From contig JARWMV010000076.1 in the NCBI GenBank assembly GCA_030998015.1, forward strand, positions 1 through 64,000: a stretch of 64,000 bases of DNA. Reading direction: 5' to 3'. This document shows, piece after piece, positions 21,297 to 31,742 of this stretch; position 1 is the first letter of the stretch; each line of letters starts with the position of its first letter. This DNA is from Ceratorhiza oryzae-sativae (lineage: Eukaryota > Basidiomycota > Agaricomycetes > Cantharellales > Ceratobasidiaceae). The notes beneath the pieces were generated by a model, which saw only the letters and a program-made list of their open reading frames with translations, made no database searches and had not been told where the DNA came from. Made by a program: the position numbers and the translations under genes.

Positions 21297-22688
21297 ATGG
21301 TGTCACAACCTCCTGCCCCTGCCTGGGCAAATATGTCTGATGAAGACAAGGTCATCTATATGCTTCGATCAATGGACGAACTGCGAGAACGAACCAATAA
21401 CCTCCAAAACAACATTGGGGACATCGAACACAATAATAAGACCTATACAGACTCACTCGAAGCAAAACTTACCATGAATCAGACAAAGATAGATGCGGAT
21501 GTGGCCGGACTAGCCACCAATGTCAACAACCTAGTGGGAATGTTAGCCATTCTCCAAACTACTATCACGCGCATTGAGGCGCAAATCAACCTGTCCACGG
21601 GTGGCTCAGGCACTGCTCAAGTACTAACTCCCACTGGTACAGTCCAACCACAACCAGCAGCACCTGCTCCCTCTGGAGGGTTGACTGCAAAAGTTAAGAT
21701 GGCCGCCCCTCAAAAATTTGATGGCACAAAACGGGAAGACGCCATCTCATTCAGAATCGCCTGTGCCCGATATATCAATACAAACATGAGTGGACACTTG
21801 GCCGACCAAGTGGTCGCCTTCATCACCTCTTATCTCGAAGGGTCAGCAGCTGAATGGGTTAACTCGTATGAAGAATTTGAAATTCTCAACCCTGGAACTG
21901 CGATCCCCTGGCTCCACGATGCCAATTTATTCTGGCAAGAATTTACTACCCAATATGGAGATCTGAACCACACTGAAAATAACCACGACAAGTGGCAGAA
22001 GTTGAAACAATCCAAGATGGTTCAGGACTACCTCACCCTATTCAACTTATATTCCACAGGCCTCAACTACAACGATGCCGCCATGCGTGATCAGTTCTAT
22101 GATGGCCTGTCGTCAGACGTAACAGATAGCATGGTGGCCCAAAACTATGATCCCTGCACAAAAACATTTGCCCAGCTCACACAGCGGGCCCTGGAAATTG
22201 ACCGCCACCTCATTTCCTTCGGTAGCAAGAGGACATCTCATGGGGGTAATAAGTCCAGCAGCAACAATGCTTCGACTAGCAGGCCCACAAATAACCCCCA
22301 AAGCGCTCCCCAAAAGGAGAAATTCAAGAATGGGGAACGCATATACAAGATTAAAGATGGCAGGGCTGTAAAAGGCCAAATTGTAGCCATTGGCCCCAAT
22401 GCAAAGGGCTTCACGGTTCCAACCGTCCACTATGATGGCAGTAATGCCAACATACAAGAATCCTTCAAGGACATAAAGAAGGATAACCACCCACCAGCAG
22501 CCCCCAAGGCAAAGGACCCAGACGCAATGGACCTGGATAGCGCAGGGAAAGGGAAGGGAACAAGCACCTGCTACAACTGTGGAGGACAGGGTCATATTGC
22601 AGCCAAATGCCCCTCAGCTAAGATGTCAGGATACGAGGCAGTGGTTGAGGATGTAGAAACAACCGACGATGAGTCGGTAAAAGAATGA
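21297..22688 (+). CDS. gag of element B
   Basis: 463 residues. A short helical N-terminus (about 20-110) is followed by a Gag domain beginning near MAAPQKFDGTKREDAISFRI (about 139), with a W-rich core and the FQEF-type FWQEFTTQYGDLNH segment. A CCHC zinc knuckle CYNCGGQGHIAAKC is near residue 425, and the tail is acidic. The knuckle binds element RNA during packaging. The stop overlaps the start of pol by 4 bp (ATGA-type overlap at 22685-22688), so pol could be made by re-initiation or by a -1 shift. The frame is intact. Confidence 0.88.
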   Translation: MVSQPPAPAWANMSDEDKVIYMLRSMDELRERTNNLQNNIGDIEHNNKTYTDSLEAKLTMNQTKIDADVAGLATNVNNLVGMLAILQTTITRIEAQINLSTGGSGTAQVLTPTGTVQPQPAAPAPSGGLTAKVKMAAPQKFDGTKREDAISFRIACARYINTNMSGHLADQVVAFITSYLEGSAAEWVNSYEEFEILNPGTAIPWLHDANLFWQEFTTQYGDLNHTENNHDKWQKLKQSKMVQDYLTLFNLYSTGLNYNDAAMRDQFYDGLSSDVTDSMVAQNYDPCTKTFAQLTQRALEIDRHLISFGSKRTSHGGNKSSSNNASTSRPTNNPQSAPQKEKFKNGERIYKIKDGRAVKGQIVAIGPNAKGFTVPTVHYDGSNANIQESFKDIKKDNHPPAAPKAKDPDAMDLDSAGKGKGTSTCYNCGGQGHIAAKCPSAKMSGYEAVVEDVETTDDESVKE

Positions 22689-25600
22689 GCTCAAACCATG
22701 CCAGGGGGGCGGTCTTGGGCGTTATGTTACAAAATGCGCATAATGAAAATAAAAATATGGAAATGGAATGTATGTCGTTAGGAAACCAATCACAACTACA
22801 ATTTTTCTTTCATGCATTCCCTCTGTGCATAACCCCCAAACACAAGTCTGCATATAACATGAAAAAATTCAACGGATGGGCCATGATTGACTCAGGGGCC
22901 ATGTCAGTATTTATACATGAAGATTTGGTTAAACAATACCGTATTCCTACTGTTGCCCTAAAAACACCCAAGAAACTAAGGGTAATCGATGGAAGGGAGA
23001 TAGACTCTGGGTCTGTGACCCACTATTGCACCTTTGAGCTGTGCATTCGAGAGCATCGAGAAATCCTCAGCGCCTATGTTGTGAACGTTGGAAAAAACAA
23101 TTTAGTCCTGGGCATGTCATGGCTCAAATTCCATAACCCCAACATTGATTGGGATGGAAAAGACATGAAGTTCGACTCACCAATATGCCTGAAGCATTGC
23201 ATCACAAAACCCTTGCACATGCGTGCAAATGAACCTAAGGAGCTTCAGCTGGACTCCCTAGACTCCCTCCCAACAAAATATAAAGAGTTCCAGAAAATAT
23301 TCGCCGAAGAAGACGACGTCCAACCACTACCACCCCATAGAAAGTGGGATATGGAAATAGATTTAAAACCAGATGCCAAGCCAAGACATGGTCCCATATA
23401 TAGTGTGGGTGTCAAGGAAGATGCAGAATTACGCAAAACCTTGGATCGCCAACTGAAAGCAGGGCATATCAGACCCTCAAGGTCACCAATGGCATCTCCA
23501 GTCATATTCGTCAAAAAAAAGAATGGGAAGCTGCGCATGTGCATCGACTACCGGCGGCTAAACGAAATGACCGTCTCCAATGTATACCCACTCCCACGCA
23601 TCAATGATATTGTGGAAACTTTGCGTGGGGCAAAGATATTTACCAAGTTCAACCTAAAGTGGGGTTTCAACCTCATACGAATTCGGGAAGGAGACGAATG
23701 GAAGGCTGCTTTCAAGACCAAATACAGGCTGTATGAGCCCCTAGTCATGCAATTTGGTCAAAAGAACGCACCGGGAACCTTCATGGCCATGATCCGAGAA
23801 GAATTCCAGGACATCAAGGGCATTTACGTTGTAATCTACATGGACGACATATTAGTATTCTCAAAGAACCAGGAAGAACACAATGAACACGTCAGAGAAG
23901 TCCTGCGCTGGCTTCAAAAGGCTGGTCTATACTGCGCCCTGGAGAAATGTGTTTTTGATGTCACTGAAGTGGACTACCTGGGAATAGTAGTGACTCCCCA
24001 GGGAATTAAAGTAGACCCAGCCAAGGTCGAAAAGGCTGTTGAATGGCCAACCCCCACCAACCCAACCAAAGTCCTGGAAGGATTGGGATTTGCAAATTGG
24101 TTGAGGCACTTCATAAAAGACTTTTCAAAAATCACAAGATGTCTTTATGAACTTGTCAAAAAGGACGTAAAATGGGAATGGACAGAAGAAAGGGATCAAG
24201 CATGGAATCTGCTGAAGCAGAAATTAAAAGAAGCCCCCCTCCTAATTCAGCCAGAGCCCAACAAACCATTCATTCTGGAAACCGACGCCTCAGGCTATGC
24301 CACAGGCGCGGTATTATTACAATACGGAGAGGACGGAATGCTCCACCCAATTTCCTATTACTCCAAGGCAATGGTCCCAGCAGAGAGAAACTACGATATT
24401 TACAACAAAGAAATGCTGGCAATTATCAAGGCCCTTAAACACTGGCGTCATTTGTTAGAAGGGGCCGAACACCCAGTAAACATTGTTTGTGACCACAAGA
24501 ATTTGGAGTATTGGAAGACAAATCGGCCACTGAACAGTCGGGTCACACGGTGGCATGAGTTCTTATCCAGGTTCGAATTCAAGATTTTATATGTTGAAGG
24601 GGCAAAGAATGGCAGGGCAGACATACTCTCTAGGCTGTCAAGACACATCCCTAAAGAGGGGGGTGAGAGCCAAGCTCTGCTTGCACAAAACCAATTTTTG
24701 GAATTAAAATCTCTGTGGTTACAAGCAATCACACCAGACCATGACCTGGAACAACTCATTAGGGACGCTATCCCAGGGGATGAGCACCTGTCAAAAGTGC
24801 TAAAAGCCCTAGAGGACAATGAGAAGGTCAAAGATTGGGAATGGGATGAAGGACTCTTACGACACAAGGGCAGAATCTACGTCCCAAATAACAAGGAACT
24901 TCGCAAACTGGTCATTGAAAGCTGTCACGATAGCCCAGCAGCAGGACACCCAGGACAGTTCAGAACATATGAGTTGTTAAATTGCAAATACACGTGGTTA
25001 TCAATGAAAAAATCAGTCAACGAATATGTCACACACTGCGAGTCATGCATCAGGAACAAGCACAGCAACCAAGTTCCCCCAGGGCTCTTAAACCCAATAC
25101 CTGCACCAGAAAAACCTTGGGAAGAAATTACCTACGATCTGATCACTGGGCTACCCTTGTCAGAAGGATTTGATGCCATATTTACAGTCGTCGATCGCCT
25201 GACAAAAATGGTCCACTTTATTCCATGTCAATCGGAAGCCAGTGCTATGGATTGCACCAACCTGTTCCTAACATATGTATGGAAACTCCACGGGTTACCA
25301 CAGAAAACAATCTCAGACCGTGGCCCCAACTTCGCATCCAAATTCTTAAGGCACTTATACAAACGACTGGATATAAAACCCTCCTACTCCACAGCATACC
25401 ACCCTCAGACAGATGGCCAGTCCGAACGAGCCAACCAAGTAGTGGAAGGGTACATCAGACTATGTATCAGACAGACAAGATGACTGGGTCGCGTCTTACC
25501 ATTAGCTGAATTTGCCTACAATAATGGTGTCAACGCCTCAACTGGCAAATCACCATTCTTTGCAAACTATGGTTTCCACCCAAGGCTAGCAGTTGGGGAC

Positions 25601-26212
25601 AGGGAGGAACCAGAACTCCCTTTAGCAGACAACCATGCAGAATGGCTCCAAAAGGGCCATGACGAACTTAGGGCAGCCCTGGAAATAGCAAACCAGAGAA
25701 TCAAGGAATACTATGACCAGAAGCATTGGACTCCTGAAGCAATTAAGGTTGGAGACAAAGTCTGGCTTGATACCAAAAACATACGGACACAGCAGGCCTC
25801 CAGGAAACTGGCCCACAAAAGAGTTGGACCATTCAAGGTGGTAGCACAACATGGCACACATGCCTACAAACTGGACCTACCGATAACCATGAAAATACAC
25901 CCAGTGTTTCATGTCTCACTCCTGACCAAATATAAGGACGACCCCTATGGCTGTCAGGTTCCCCCACCACCACCTGTGGTAACTCCTGAAGGGGAAGAAG
26001 AGTTCGAAGTGGAACAGATTATAAAGTCACGATACAACAAAAGATCTAACGTCTTCGAATACTATGTCAAGTGGCTTGGCTATGACGAGCAACAATGGTT
26101 GACCTATGACGACCTGGCGAATGCACCAGAACTCATTGCTGACTATGTCAAGTCGCACCCAAAGGCACCCCAGGACCCCCGTGCCTTGAAGGGGGGAAGT
26201 GTCATGAACTGA
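22685..26212 (+). pseudogene. pol of element B (protease-RT-RNase H-integrase-chromodomain), broken
   Basis: The frame is open for 932 codons to 25483. Visible are the aspartic protease (MIDSGAMSVF), reverse transcriptase with YMDDILVFS, RNase H (ILETDASGYATGAV) and the integrase zinc finger (HDSPAAGHPGQ...CESC). The integrase core follows, with YDLITGLP, SDRGPNF and QSERANQ. Just after this the frame stops at 25481-25483 where small compensating indels disturb a QDDW-like segment; the same frame then continues with RVLPLAEFAYNN to a C-terminal chromodomain (about 25990-26150, VKWLGYDEQQW) and ends at 26212. The motif A catalytic Asp of the RT also reads Asn (FNLKWG), so the enzyme is probably dead. 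Confidence 0.85.
26188..26199 (+). promoter_or_regulatory. polypurine tract of element B
   Basis: GAAGGGGGGAAG lies immediately before the 3' LTR, the usual place for second-strand priming. It overlaps the end of the pol frame. Confidence 0.7.
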
Positions 26213-26575
26213 CACGCATATATCCACTCTACAATATTTTCTCGATTTACTACATTTTATGAGATCAACTTCAAAACATACTTGCCTTTTATGGTATATC
26301 TGTGTCATGTGACTCAGGGAATGTTCTGGACCGGTAACCGAGATGTATTTCAACTCTGATGTGAAATTCCGCAGTTCCACAGTCGCTTCTACTGCTTCTA
26401 TCTCTTATCTGTCGTGACTCACTGTACAGACTTGTTTGTTATGATGTGGCTCATACCATGTATATAAACCAGGTCAAGTTCGCAGAGGATCCCTCAAGAA
26501 CTTGACCTCTTGTCGAATACAAGTTCTTTTACTTTCTCACTATTTTCCTCGTCGCCTGACTTGTCGTCGTCGACA
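26200..26575 (+). repeat. 3' LTR of element B
   Basis: 376 bp, ending GTCGACA, followed by the GGAAT target duplication. It keeps several CpG sites (GTCGCC, CGTCGACA) that are TpG or CpA in the 5' copy, and the reverse at other sites. Confidence 0.93.
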
Positions 26576-26580
26576 GGAAT

Positions 26581-26778
26581 ACCCAAACCAACAACATGGT
26601 AAGGATACCAAACAGTGAAAAGGACAGGCAAAGGAAAGAAGGACTCTGTATCAAATGCGGTAAATCAGGGCATGTCCTGAAGGAGTGCCAAGGCCAGTGG
26701 ACCTACGACAAAGCTAAGATACAAGGGAAGGCCAGCACACAAGTTGAGGAAGAAAGCAGCTCTGAGTTGGAAAACTAA
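26581..26778 (+). pseudogene. gag of A1, C-terminal part with zinc knuckle
   Basis: Continues the gag frame in phase from 19635 and ends at 26778. It carries the CCHC knuckle CIKCGKSGHVLKEC and an acidic tail ending SSELEN. In A2 the same region follows gag directly with no insertion. Confidence 0.85.
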
Positions 26779-26795
26779 TTGGTCCTACCACTTCC

Positions 26796-29700
26796 ATGTT
26801 GGAGGACCCCAATATAACCCCTACCGCAGATGTATGTTACCTCAAGAAGTCTAGTAATCAATCAATAATATACACTATGGTAGAGGGAATCATGGAACCA
26901 GCTAAGACGCTGATTGACTCAGGATCTTCAACCAACTTCATCGATAAGGCCTATTCAAGGGAAAAAGGGATTCCAACCACTCCCCTCAAACACAAGAAAT
27001 CAATTGTGGCCATTGATGGAAATGAAATCAAGGATGCCATAGAAGAAAGGGCAGAACTAAACATCAAAGTGGAAGGGAAGACACTAAAATGCTCCCTTTA
27101 TGTAATGACTCTAGGTGACACAGACATAGTCCTAGGGAAAGAATGGCTTGAAGAAGCAGAACCTATCATAGATCGGAAAGACCTTACCATCTCATACCCA
27201 GATGAAATCAAGGCAAGGGCAGCAAGTGAAAGCCTACAAATCCCAGAAGAATTTAGGGATTTTGAAGACCTATTTGGGGAAGAAGGTTTCCGAGAACTTC
27301 CACCCCGCCAAGGTAACCTAGACTTCAAAATGGACCTGATCGAGGGAGCGGAGCTGCCAAAGCCTGCAAAGAGGTACAGTATGTCACCAGCAGAAACAAA
27401 GGCGCTCAGGGAGTACCTAGAGGAGGAACTAAGAAACAGGAAAATAAGGCCCAGCCAGTCAGTTGTAGCTGCACCCTGTTTCTATGTGAACAAAGCAGAT
27501 GGAGGGCTTAGGTTGGTAGTCGACTACCATAAGATGAATGACATCACCAAGCCAGACAGGTTTCCACTTCCAATCCAAATAGAATTGATTGAGAGACTGA
27601 AGGATGCAACCATCTATTCAAAAATGGATGTTCGATGGGGGTTCAACAACATCAGAGTAAAAGAGGGAGACAAATGGAAAACAGCTTTCAGGACAGGAGA
27701 AGGCCAGTTTGAATGCTTGGTCATGCCATTCGGAGTAAAAGAAGGACCAAGAACCTTTACCAGGTTCATGATGGAAAAGTTCCATGACATAATAGACGAT
27801 TATGTGGTAATCTACATGGACAATGTACTAGTGTTTTCCAGAAACAGGGAAGAACACATACAACATGTCAGGGAAGTGTTAAGAAGAATGAGGGAAAACC
27901 ACCTCTTCCTCAAACCCCACAAGTGCCAGTTCTTTGTGAAGGAGGTAAGCTTCATTGGAATTGTCATATCCCCAGAAGGGATATTGATGGAAAAGGAAAA
28001 GGTAAAGGCAGTTCTAGAATGGCCAGAACCTAACACAGTAAAAGAAGTCCAAGCCTTCCTAGGCTTCGTGGGGTTCTATAGAAGGTGGATAGAGAAGTTT
28101 AGTACCTTAGCCAAACCCCTCACAGATCTCACCCAAAAAGATGTCAAATTCCTGTGGGAAAGAAAACAACAGGAAGCATTTGAAGCTATCAAGGAAGCAG
28201 TAGCAAGAGAACCGGTCCTGATCCACCCAAACCCAAACAGGCCATACATACTGGAAACAGATGCCTCAGGAGTGGCCATGGGGGCAGTACTAAGCCAAAA
28301 GGGTGATGACAACCGATTGCATCCAATTGCCTTCCTATCGAAGAGCTTCACCCCACCAGAGAAAAATTATGACACCTACAACAAGGAGTTGCTTGCAATT
28401 GTTAGGTCCTTAGAGCACTGGAGGTTATACTTAGAAGGGACAGAGGAACCTATTGTGATATACACTGACCATAGGAACCTCCAGTACTGGCAAAATGCCC
28501 AGATGTGGAATAGAAGGCATGCCAGATGGTATCTCACTCTGGCACCCTTCAATTTTCAGATTGTGTATAGACCAGGGAAACTCTCACAGAAGCCAGATGC
28601 CCTTTCCAGAAGGAGCGACCATGGGGATACCCCTATGGAACCACAGATCATGATTCCAGAAGAAAGGTTCATAGGTTTCATGGCAGAAGTACAGGGGAAT
28701 TTCTGGGAAGAGCTTAAAGAAGCTCAGGAAGAAGACGAATCTATCAGATCCTTAAGGCTGAGCATGGCAAATAAAGAACAACTACCGCCCTCAGTACAGA
28801 AGGAATTTAGACAGTATGAAATGAAGGAGGGCCTATTAAGGTATGACGATAGGCTCTACATCCCGGATGACAAGGACTTGAGGTTGAGTCTCCTTGAGGA
28901 GTGCCATGATGCCCCAGTGGCAGGTCATCAGGGACAAGCCCGAACACTAGAATTACTATCAAGGGATTACTATTGGCCAGGAATGAAGGCCCAAATAAAC
29001 CGATACGTGGAATCTTGTGAAACATGTCAAAGAAGCAAAGGACACAAACAAGGCACTCCCCTGAAGTCCTTACCAATCCCATGGAAACCATGGGCAGATG
29101 TCGCATATGATTTCATTGTCAAATTACCCATCTCAAAAGGGTACAACAGTATCTTGACAGTTGTAGATCGCTTCTCCCGGCAGGCCCATTTTGTACCATG
29201 TCTGGAGAGCACCAATGCAGAAGAACTGGCAGAAATATTCATAAGGGAAGTATGGAGACATCACAGGACCCCAGAAACCACTGTCTCAGACCAAGGGCCA
29301 ACCTTTAACAGCCAATTCCTAAAAGACCTATACAAAGGAATTGGGACAAAGCCCAGATTCTCGACTGCTTTCCATCCAGAAACAGATGGTCTGTCGGAAA
29401 GGACAAATCAATGGGTAGAAGGGTTCTTAAGAACCTTCTGCAATTATAGACAAGATGATTGGGTAAAATGGTTACCCATTGCTGAATTCTGCCACAACAA
29501 CCACGTAAATGCTACAACAGGACAAACCCCATTTGAAACAGTATATGGAAAAAACCCAAGATGGGTTGTCCGAGAGGGAGAAGAACCATCTGAGGCACCT
29601 GCTGCAGACAACATGCGTAATCAAATGGAAAAGGTATGGGATGAGGCAAGAGCCTCAATGGAATTACACCAACAAATGGAAAAGAAAGGGAGGGAATTCA

Positions 29701-30209
29701 AGGTAGGAGACAAGGTTTGGCTGCTCCTAACAAACCTCTTGTCCAAGAGACCCTCCAAGAAACTGGACAACCGAAAAGGGGGGCCCTTTGAAATCACAGA
29801 AAAGATCTCATCCCATGCATATCGCCTGGACTTACCTAAAACCATACGTGTACACAATGTATTCCATGTAAATCTCCTCTCGCCATTCACAGAAGATAAA
29901 GACTTCCGAAGAAGGCAGGCCAAACCACCACCAATCATAACGGAAAAAGGAGAGGAGGAATACAAGGTGGACCACATTGCAAATTATGAATGGCGGAATG
30001 GCGAGCTGTTTTACCAAATCAGATGGAAGGGCTACAACCCAATAGAAGACACAATGGAATGTGCCAGCAAGTTTGCTGACATGAAAGAGGTTCTAAATGA
30101 CTTGCAAAGGTGCTTACCAGACGCACCAATGCCAGTCAAGACAAGTCAGCACTCAGGTGACTCGAAAGGCAGGCCAAAGAGAACCAAACGAGGATCTGGA
30201 AAGCTTTAA
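26796..30209 (+). CDS. pol polyprotein of A1 with chromodomain
   Basis: 1137 residues, one uninterrupted frame starting 17 bp after the gag stop, in another frame. Domains in order: aspartic protease (LIDSGSSTNFID, about residue 40), reverse transcriptase (RLVVDYHKMND to YMDNVLVFS, about 240-350), RNase H (ILETDASGVAMGAV, about 485), integrase zinc finger (HDAPVAGHQGQ...CETCQRSK, about 705-750), integrase core (YDFIVKLP, SDQGPTF, LSERTNQ) and a C-terminal chromodomain (about 1050-1100, IRWKGYNPIEDT). The second Asp of the RT YxDD box reads Asn (AAT at 27822-27824), which would normally abolish polymerisation. A2 carries the same base. Replication in trans or a dead but amplified family are both possible. 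Confidence 0.9.
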   Translation: MLEDPNITPTADVCYLKKSSNQSIIYTMVEGIMEPAKTLIDSGSSTNFIDKAYSREKGIPTTPLKHKKSIVAIDGNEIKDAIEERAELNIKVEGKTLKCSLYVMTLGDTDIVLGKEWLEEAEPIIDRKDLTISYPDEIKARAASESLQIPEEFRDFEDLFGEEGFRELPPRQGNLDFKMDLIEGAELPKPAKRYSMSPAETKALREYLEEELRNRKIRPSQSVVAAPCFYVNKADGGLRLVVDYHKMNDITKPDRFPLPIQIELIERLKDATIYSKMDVRWGFNNIRVKEGDKWKTAFRTGEGQFECLVMPFGVKEGPRTFTRFMMEKFHDIIDDYVVIYMDNVLVFSRNREEHIQHVREVLRRMRENHLFLKPHKCQFFVKEVSFIGIVISPEGILMEKEKVKAVLEWPEPNTVKEVQAFLGFVGFYRRWIEKFSTLAKPLTDLTQKDVKFLWERKQQEAFEAIKEAVAREPVLIHPNPNRPYILETDASGVAMGAVLSQKGDDNRLHPIAFLSKSFTPPEKNYDTYNKELLAIVRSLEHWRLYLEGTEEPIVIYTDHRNLQYWQNAQMWNRRHARWYLTLAPFNFQIVYRPGKLSQKPDALSRRSDHGDTPMEPQIMIPEERFIGFMAEVQGNFWEELKEAQEEDESIRSLRLSMANKEQLPPSVQKEFRQYEMKEGLLRYDDRLYIPDDKDLRLSLLEECHDAPVAGHQGQARTLELLSRDYYWPGMKAQINRYVESCETCQRSKGHKQGTPLKSLPIPWKPWADVAYDFIVKLPISKGYNSILTVVDRFSRQAHFVPCLESTNAEELAEIFIREVWRHHRTPETTVSDQGPTFNSQFLKDLYKGIGTKPRFSTAFHPETDGLSERTNQWVEGFLRTFCNYRQDDWVKWLPIAEFCHNNHVNATTGQTPFETVYGKNPRWVVREGEEPSEAPAADNMRNQMEKVWDEARASMELHQQMEKKGREFKVGDKVWLLLTNLLSKRPSKKLDNRKGGPFEITEKISSHAYRLDLPKTIRVHNVFHVNLLSPFTEDKDFRRRQAKPPPIITEKGEEEYKVDHIANYEWRNGELFYQIRWKGYNPIEDTMECASKFADMKEVLNDLQRCLPDAPMPVKTSQHSGDSKGRPKRTKRGSGKL

Positions 30210-30297
30210 AAAGGAGCCATCCAGGATACCCAAGAAAGGCCAAAGCCCGCTCTACCACCTCACTTGCACCACAACACACCTGCGAAACCCCAAAAAC

Positions 30298-31119
30298 ATG
30301 CCTTTTGTCACTCACCCAGTTGCACATCCCAACCATTACACCCCACTTGCTGAAAATCAGGTGGCCCCACTTTGGCAGCCACCCACCACCAGGCGGCCAG
30401 CACCCTACCCTGGCAGGGAAAATCGTCCTAAACCAGGGATGTACTGCTCCAGTGTGGAAGACGCCCAGAGGTATGCCGAACGACTGTTGCCAGGGGCTAA
30501 CCTAGTGTACATCCCAAAGAAGTTAAGGGATGAAAGGAACTGGATTGACAATGACAAGTACCTGGATCCCAGGTTAGGGGTCCTGACATGGCATGGAAGC
30601 CGGAAGCCAACAACAAGAAATGCCTTGTTAAGAACACCGATGTATGTTGTCGACAATATTGTGGGACCAACAGTCGACGTGGTGACCAAGGCAGCAAGAC
30701 AACAGAGGAGGGCCACAGGCCAAATGGCAGACGGAGGGGACTGGGAGGTGGAGCGCTGGGCAAAGGCATTGCTGGAAGAATGGAAGTTGACACCAGCTGC
30801 ACCGTATGTGGGACTGCTCAAAGCAACTACCACTGATGAGATGTTTACTGCTATCAGGACGAAGCAGGCAAACATGAGTGACTTCCAAAATTGGGTGAAG
30901 GTGCACCCAAACAAAAACACCAATTACAACACTGATATGACAAGCCTTACATCAAGCCTAGAATCACTGGTTGTGGCTGAGGAAGAAGCCAAGCCAGAAA
31001 TAAAGGAACCCACCCTGGACCCAGCTGTGGAAGAAGCCAAACAGGACTGGGACCGGTGGGAAAACAAGCTTGTCAAAGCTCTGGAGGAGGTGCCACTGTT
31101 GGAATCAAACCCCATATGA
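30298..31119 (+). CDS. accessory protein of element A1, 273 residues, unrecognised
   Basis: Starts at the Met of MPFVTHPVAHPNHYTPLAEN, 88 bp after the pol stop. The first 50 residues are Pro-rich (WQPPTTRRPAPYPGRENRPK). The middle is basic and mixed (ANLVYIPKKLRDERNW, LLRTPMYVVDNIVGP, KAARQQRRATGQM). The C-terminus is acidic and helical (VVAEEEAKPEIKEPTLDPAVEEAKQ shortened here to its two ends). There is no transmembrane segment or known motif. A2 has a copy of identical length (822 bp) with two stop codons and no frameshift. Position before the Rep module would suit a particle or DNA-binding protein, but that is a guess. Confidence 0.7.
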   Translation: MPFVTHPVAHPNHYTPLAENQVAPLWQPPTTRRPAPYPGRENRPKPGMYCSSVEDAQRYAERLLPGANLVYIPKKLRDERNWIDNDKYLDPRLGVLTWHGSRKPTTRNALLRTPMYVVDNIVGPTVDVVTKAARQQRRATGQMADGGDWEVERWAKALLEEWKLTPAAPYVGLLKATTTDEMFTAIRTKQANMSDFQNWVKVHPNKNTNYNTDMTSLTSSLESLVVAEEEAKPEIKEPTLDPAVEEAKQDWDRWENKLVKALEEVPLLESNPI

Positions 31120-31200
31120 CCACTTTGCCTCCCACAAATTGTCTCCCAAATGTATAAGAGTTTTATTTTCTTTCACACACCAAACTTAATACATTTCCTT

Positions 31201-31742
31201 TTACTCTCTATTTTTACGTTTGCCCTTGAGGGGCTGGGTATAGGGCTTCTTGCCCCTTTTATCCTTCTTATTGGTCTGAACAACTGACCGGGTAGTGGGC
31301 TGCAGCCAAGGAGCCTCCCCCCCTGGGAAGTCGGCCATGTAGTTCTGGAAACACCCAGAACCAGACGCTGCAAAGGGTGAAGCCTCATCAAACAAGGGAG
31401 CAGAGCCCTCCTCAAAGAATTCAGCAAGAGCAGCCTGGTGAGACTGCTCCTCAAAGGACTTGTAGTCCTGATCAATGAACACCCAGACACGCTCAAGGGT
31501 GGCCTCATGGGCCTGACCATCAAGGAGGATGCGCTCTTCTACAGAACAAGTTAGCTACGTGAGAACAATGAAGAACGAACACACATACCTGGCACCCCAC
31601 AGAAGAACCAGTCCCCAACACCTTGATAGAAGTCTTCAAGGGAGGCGTCGCACACAGCATCACAGTAGGCGCAGTACTCCCCCTCAGGGAGAGACCAGCA
31701 GGTGCAGTCAAGGGGATTGTAGTTCAGGGAAATAACATGCAT
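31201..31742 (-). CDS. spliced antisense accessory protein of A1, 163 residues
   Basis: Exon 1 is 31589-31742 and exon 2 is 31201-31538, with a 50-bp intron (GTATGT donor, CTAAC branch site, TGTAG acceptor). The joined frame is 492 nt. The N-terminus is Cys-rich (LDCTCW, GEYCAYCDAVCD, FFCGVP). The middle is helical and the C-terminus strongly basic (NKKDKRGKKPYTQ, KGKRKNRE). A2 preserves the intron, splice sites and frame, giving 160 residues, which argues for a real gene. Its 3' end faces that of the 273-residue gene across 81 bp, and its 5' end faces Rep. The Cys cluster plus basic tail suggests nucleic-acid binding; the function is unknown. Confidence 0.72.

Larger units (their letters stand above)
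19636..26575 (+). mobile_element. nested Ty3/gypsy element B, full length
   Basis: 6940 bp with 376-bp LTRs at both ends and a 5-bp target duplication GGAAT (19631-19635 and 26576-26580). The empty site is preserved in A2 near 39110 (AGGGGAATACCC). Coding order is a pre-gag Cys-rich frame, gag with one zinc knuckle, and pol in the order protease, reverse transcriptase, RNase H, integrase, chromodomain, typical of chromoviruses. LTRs differ at 9 of 376 positions, so this insertion is younger than its host element's decay. Confidence 0.93.

Noticed and set aside
22113..24867. Minus-strand frames within element B gag-pol
   Set aside because: Shadows of the strongly supported plus-strand gag and pol.
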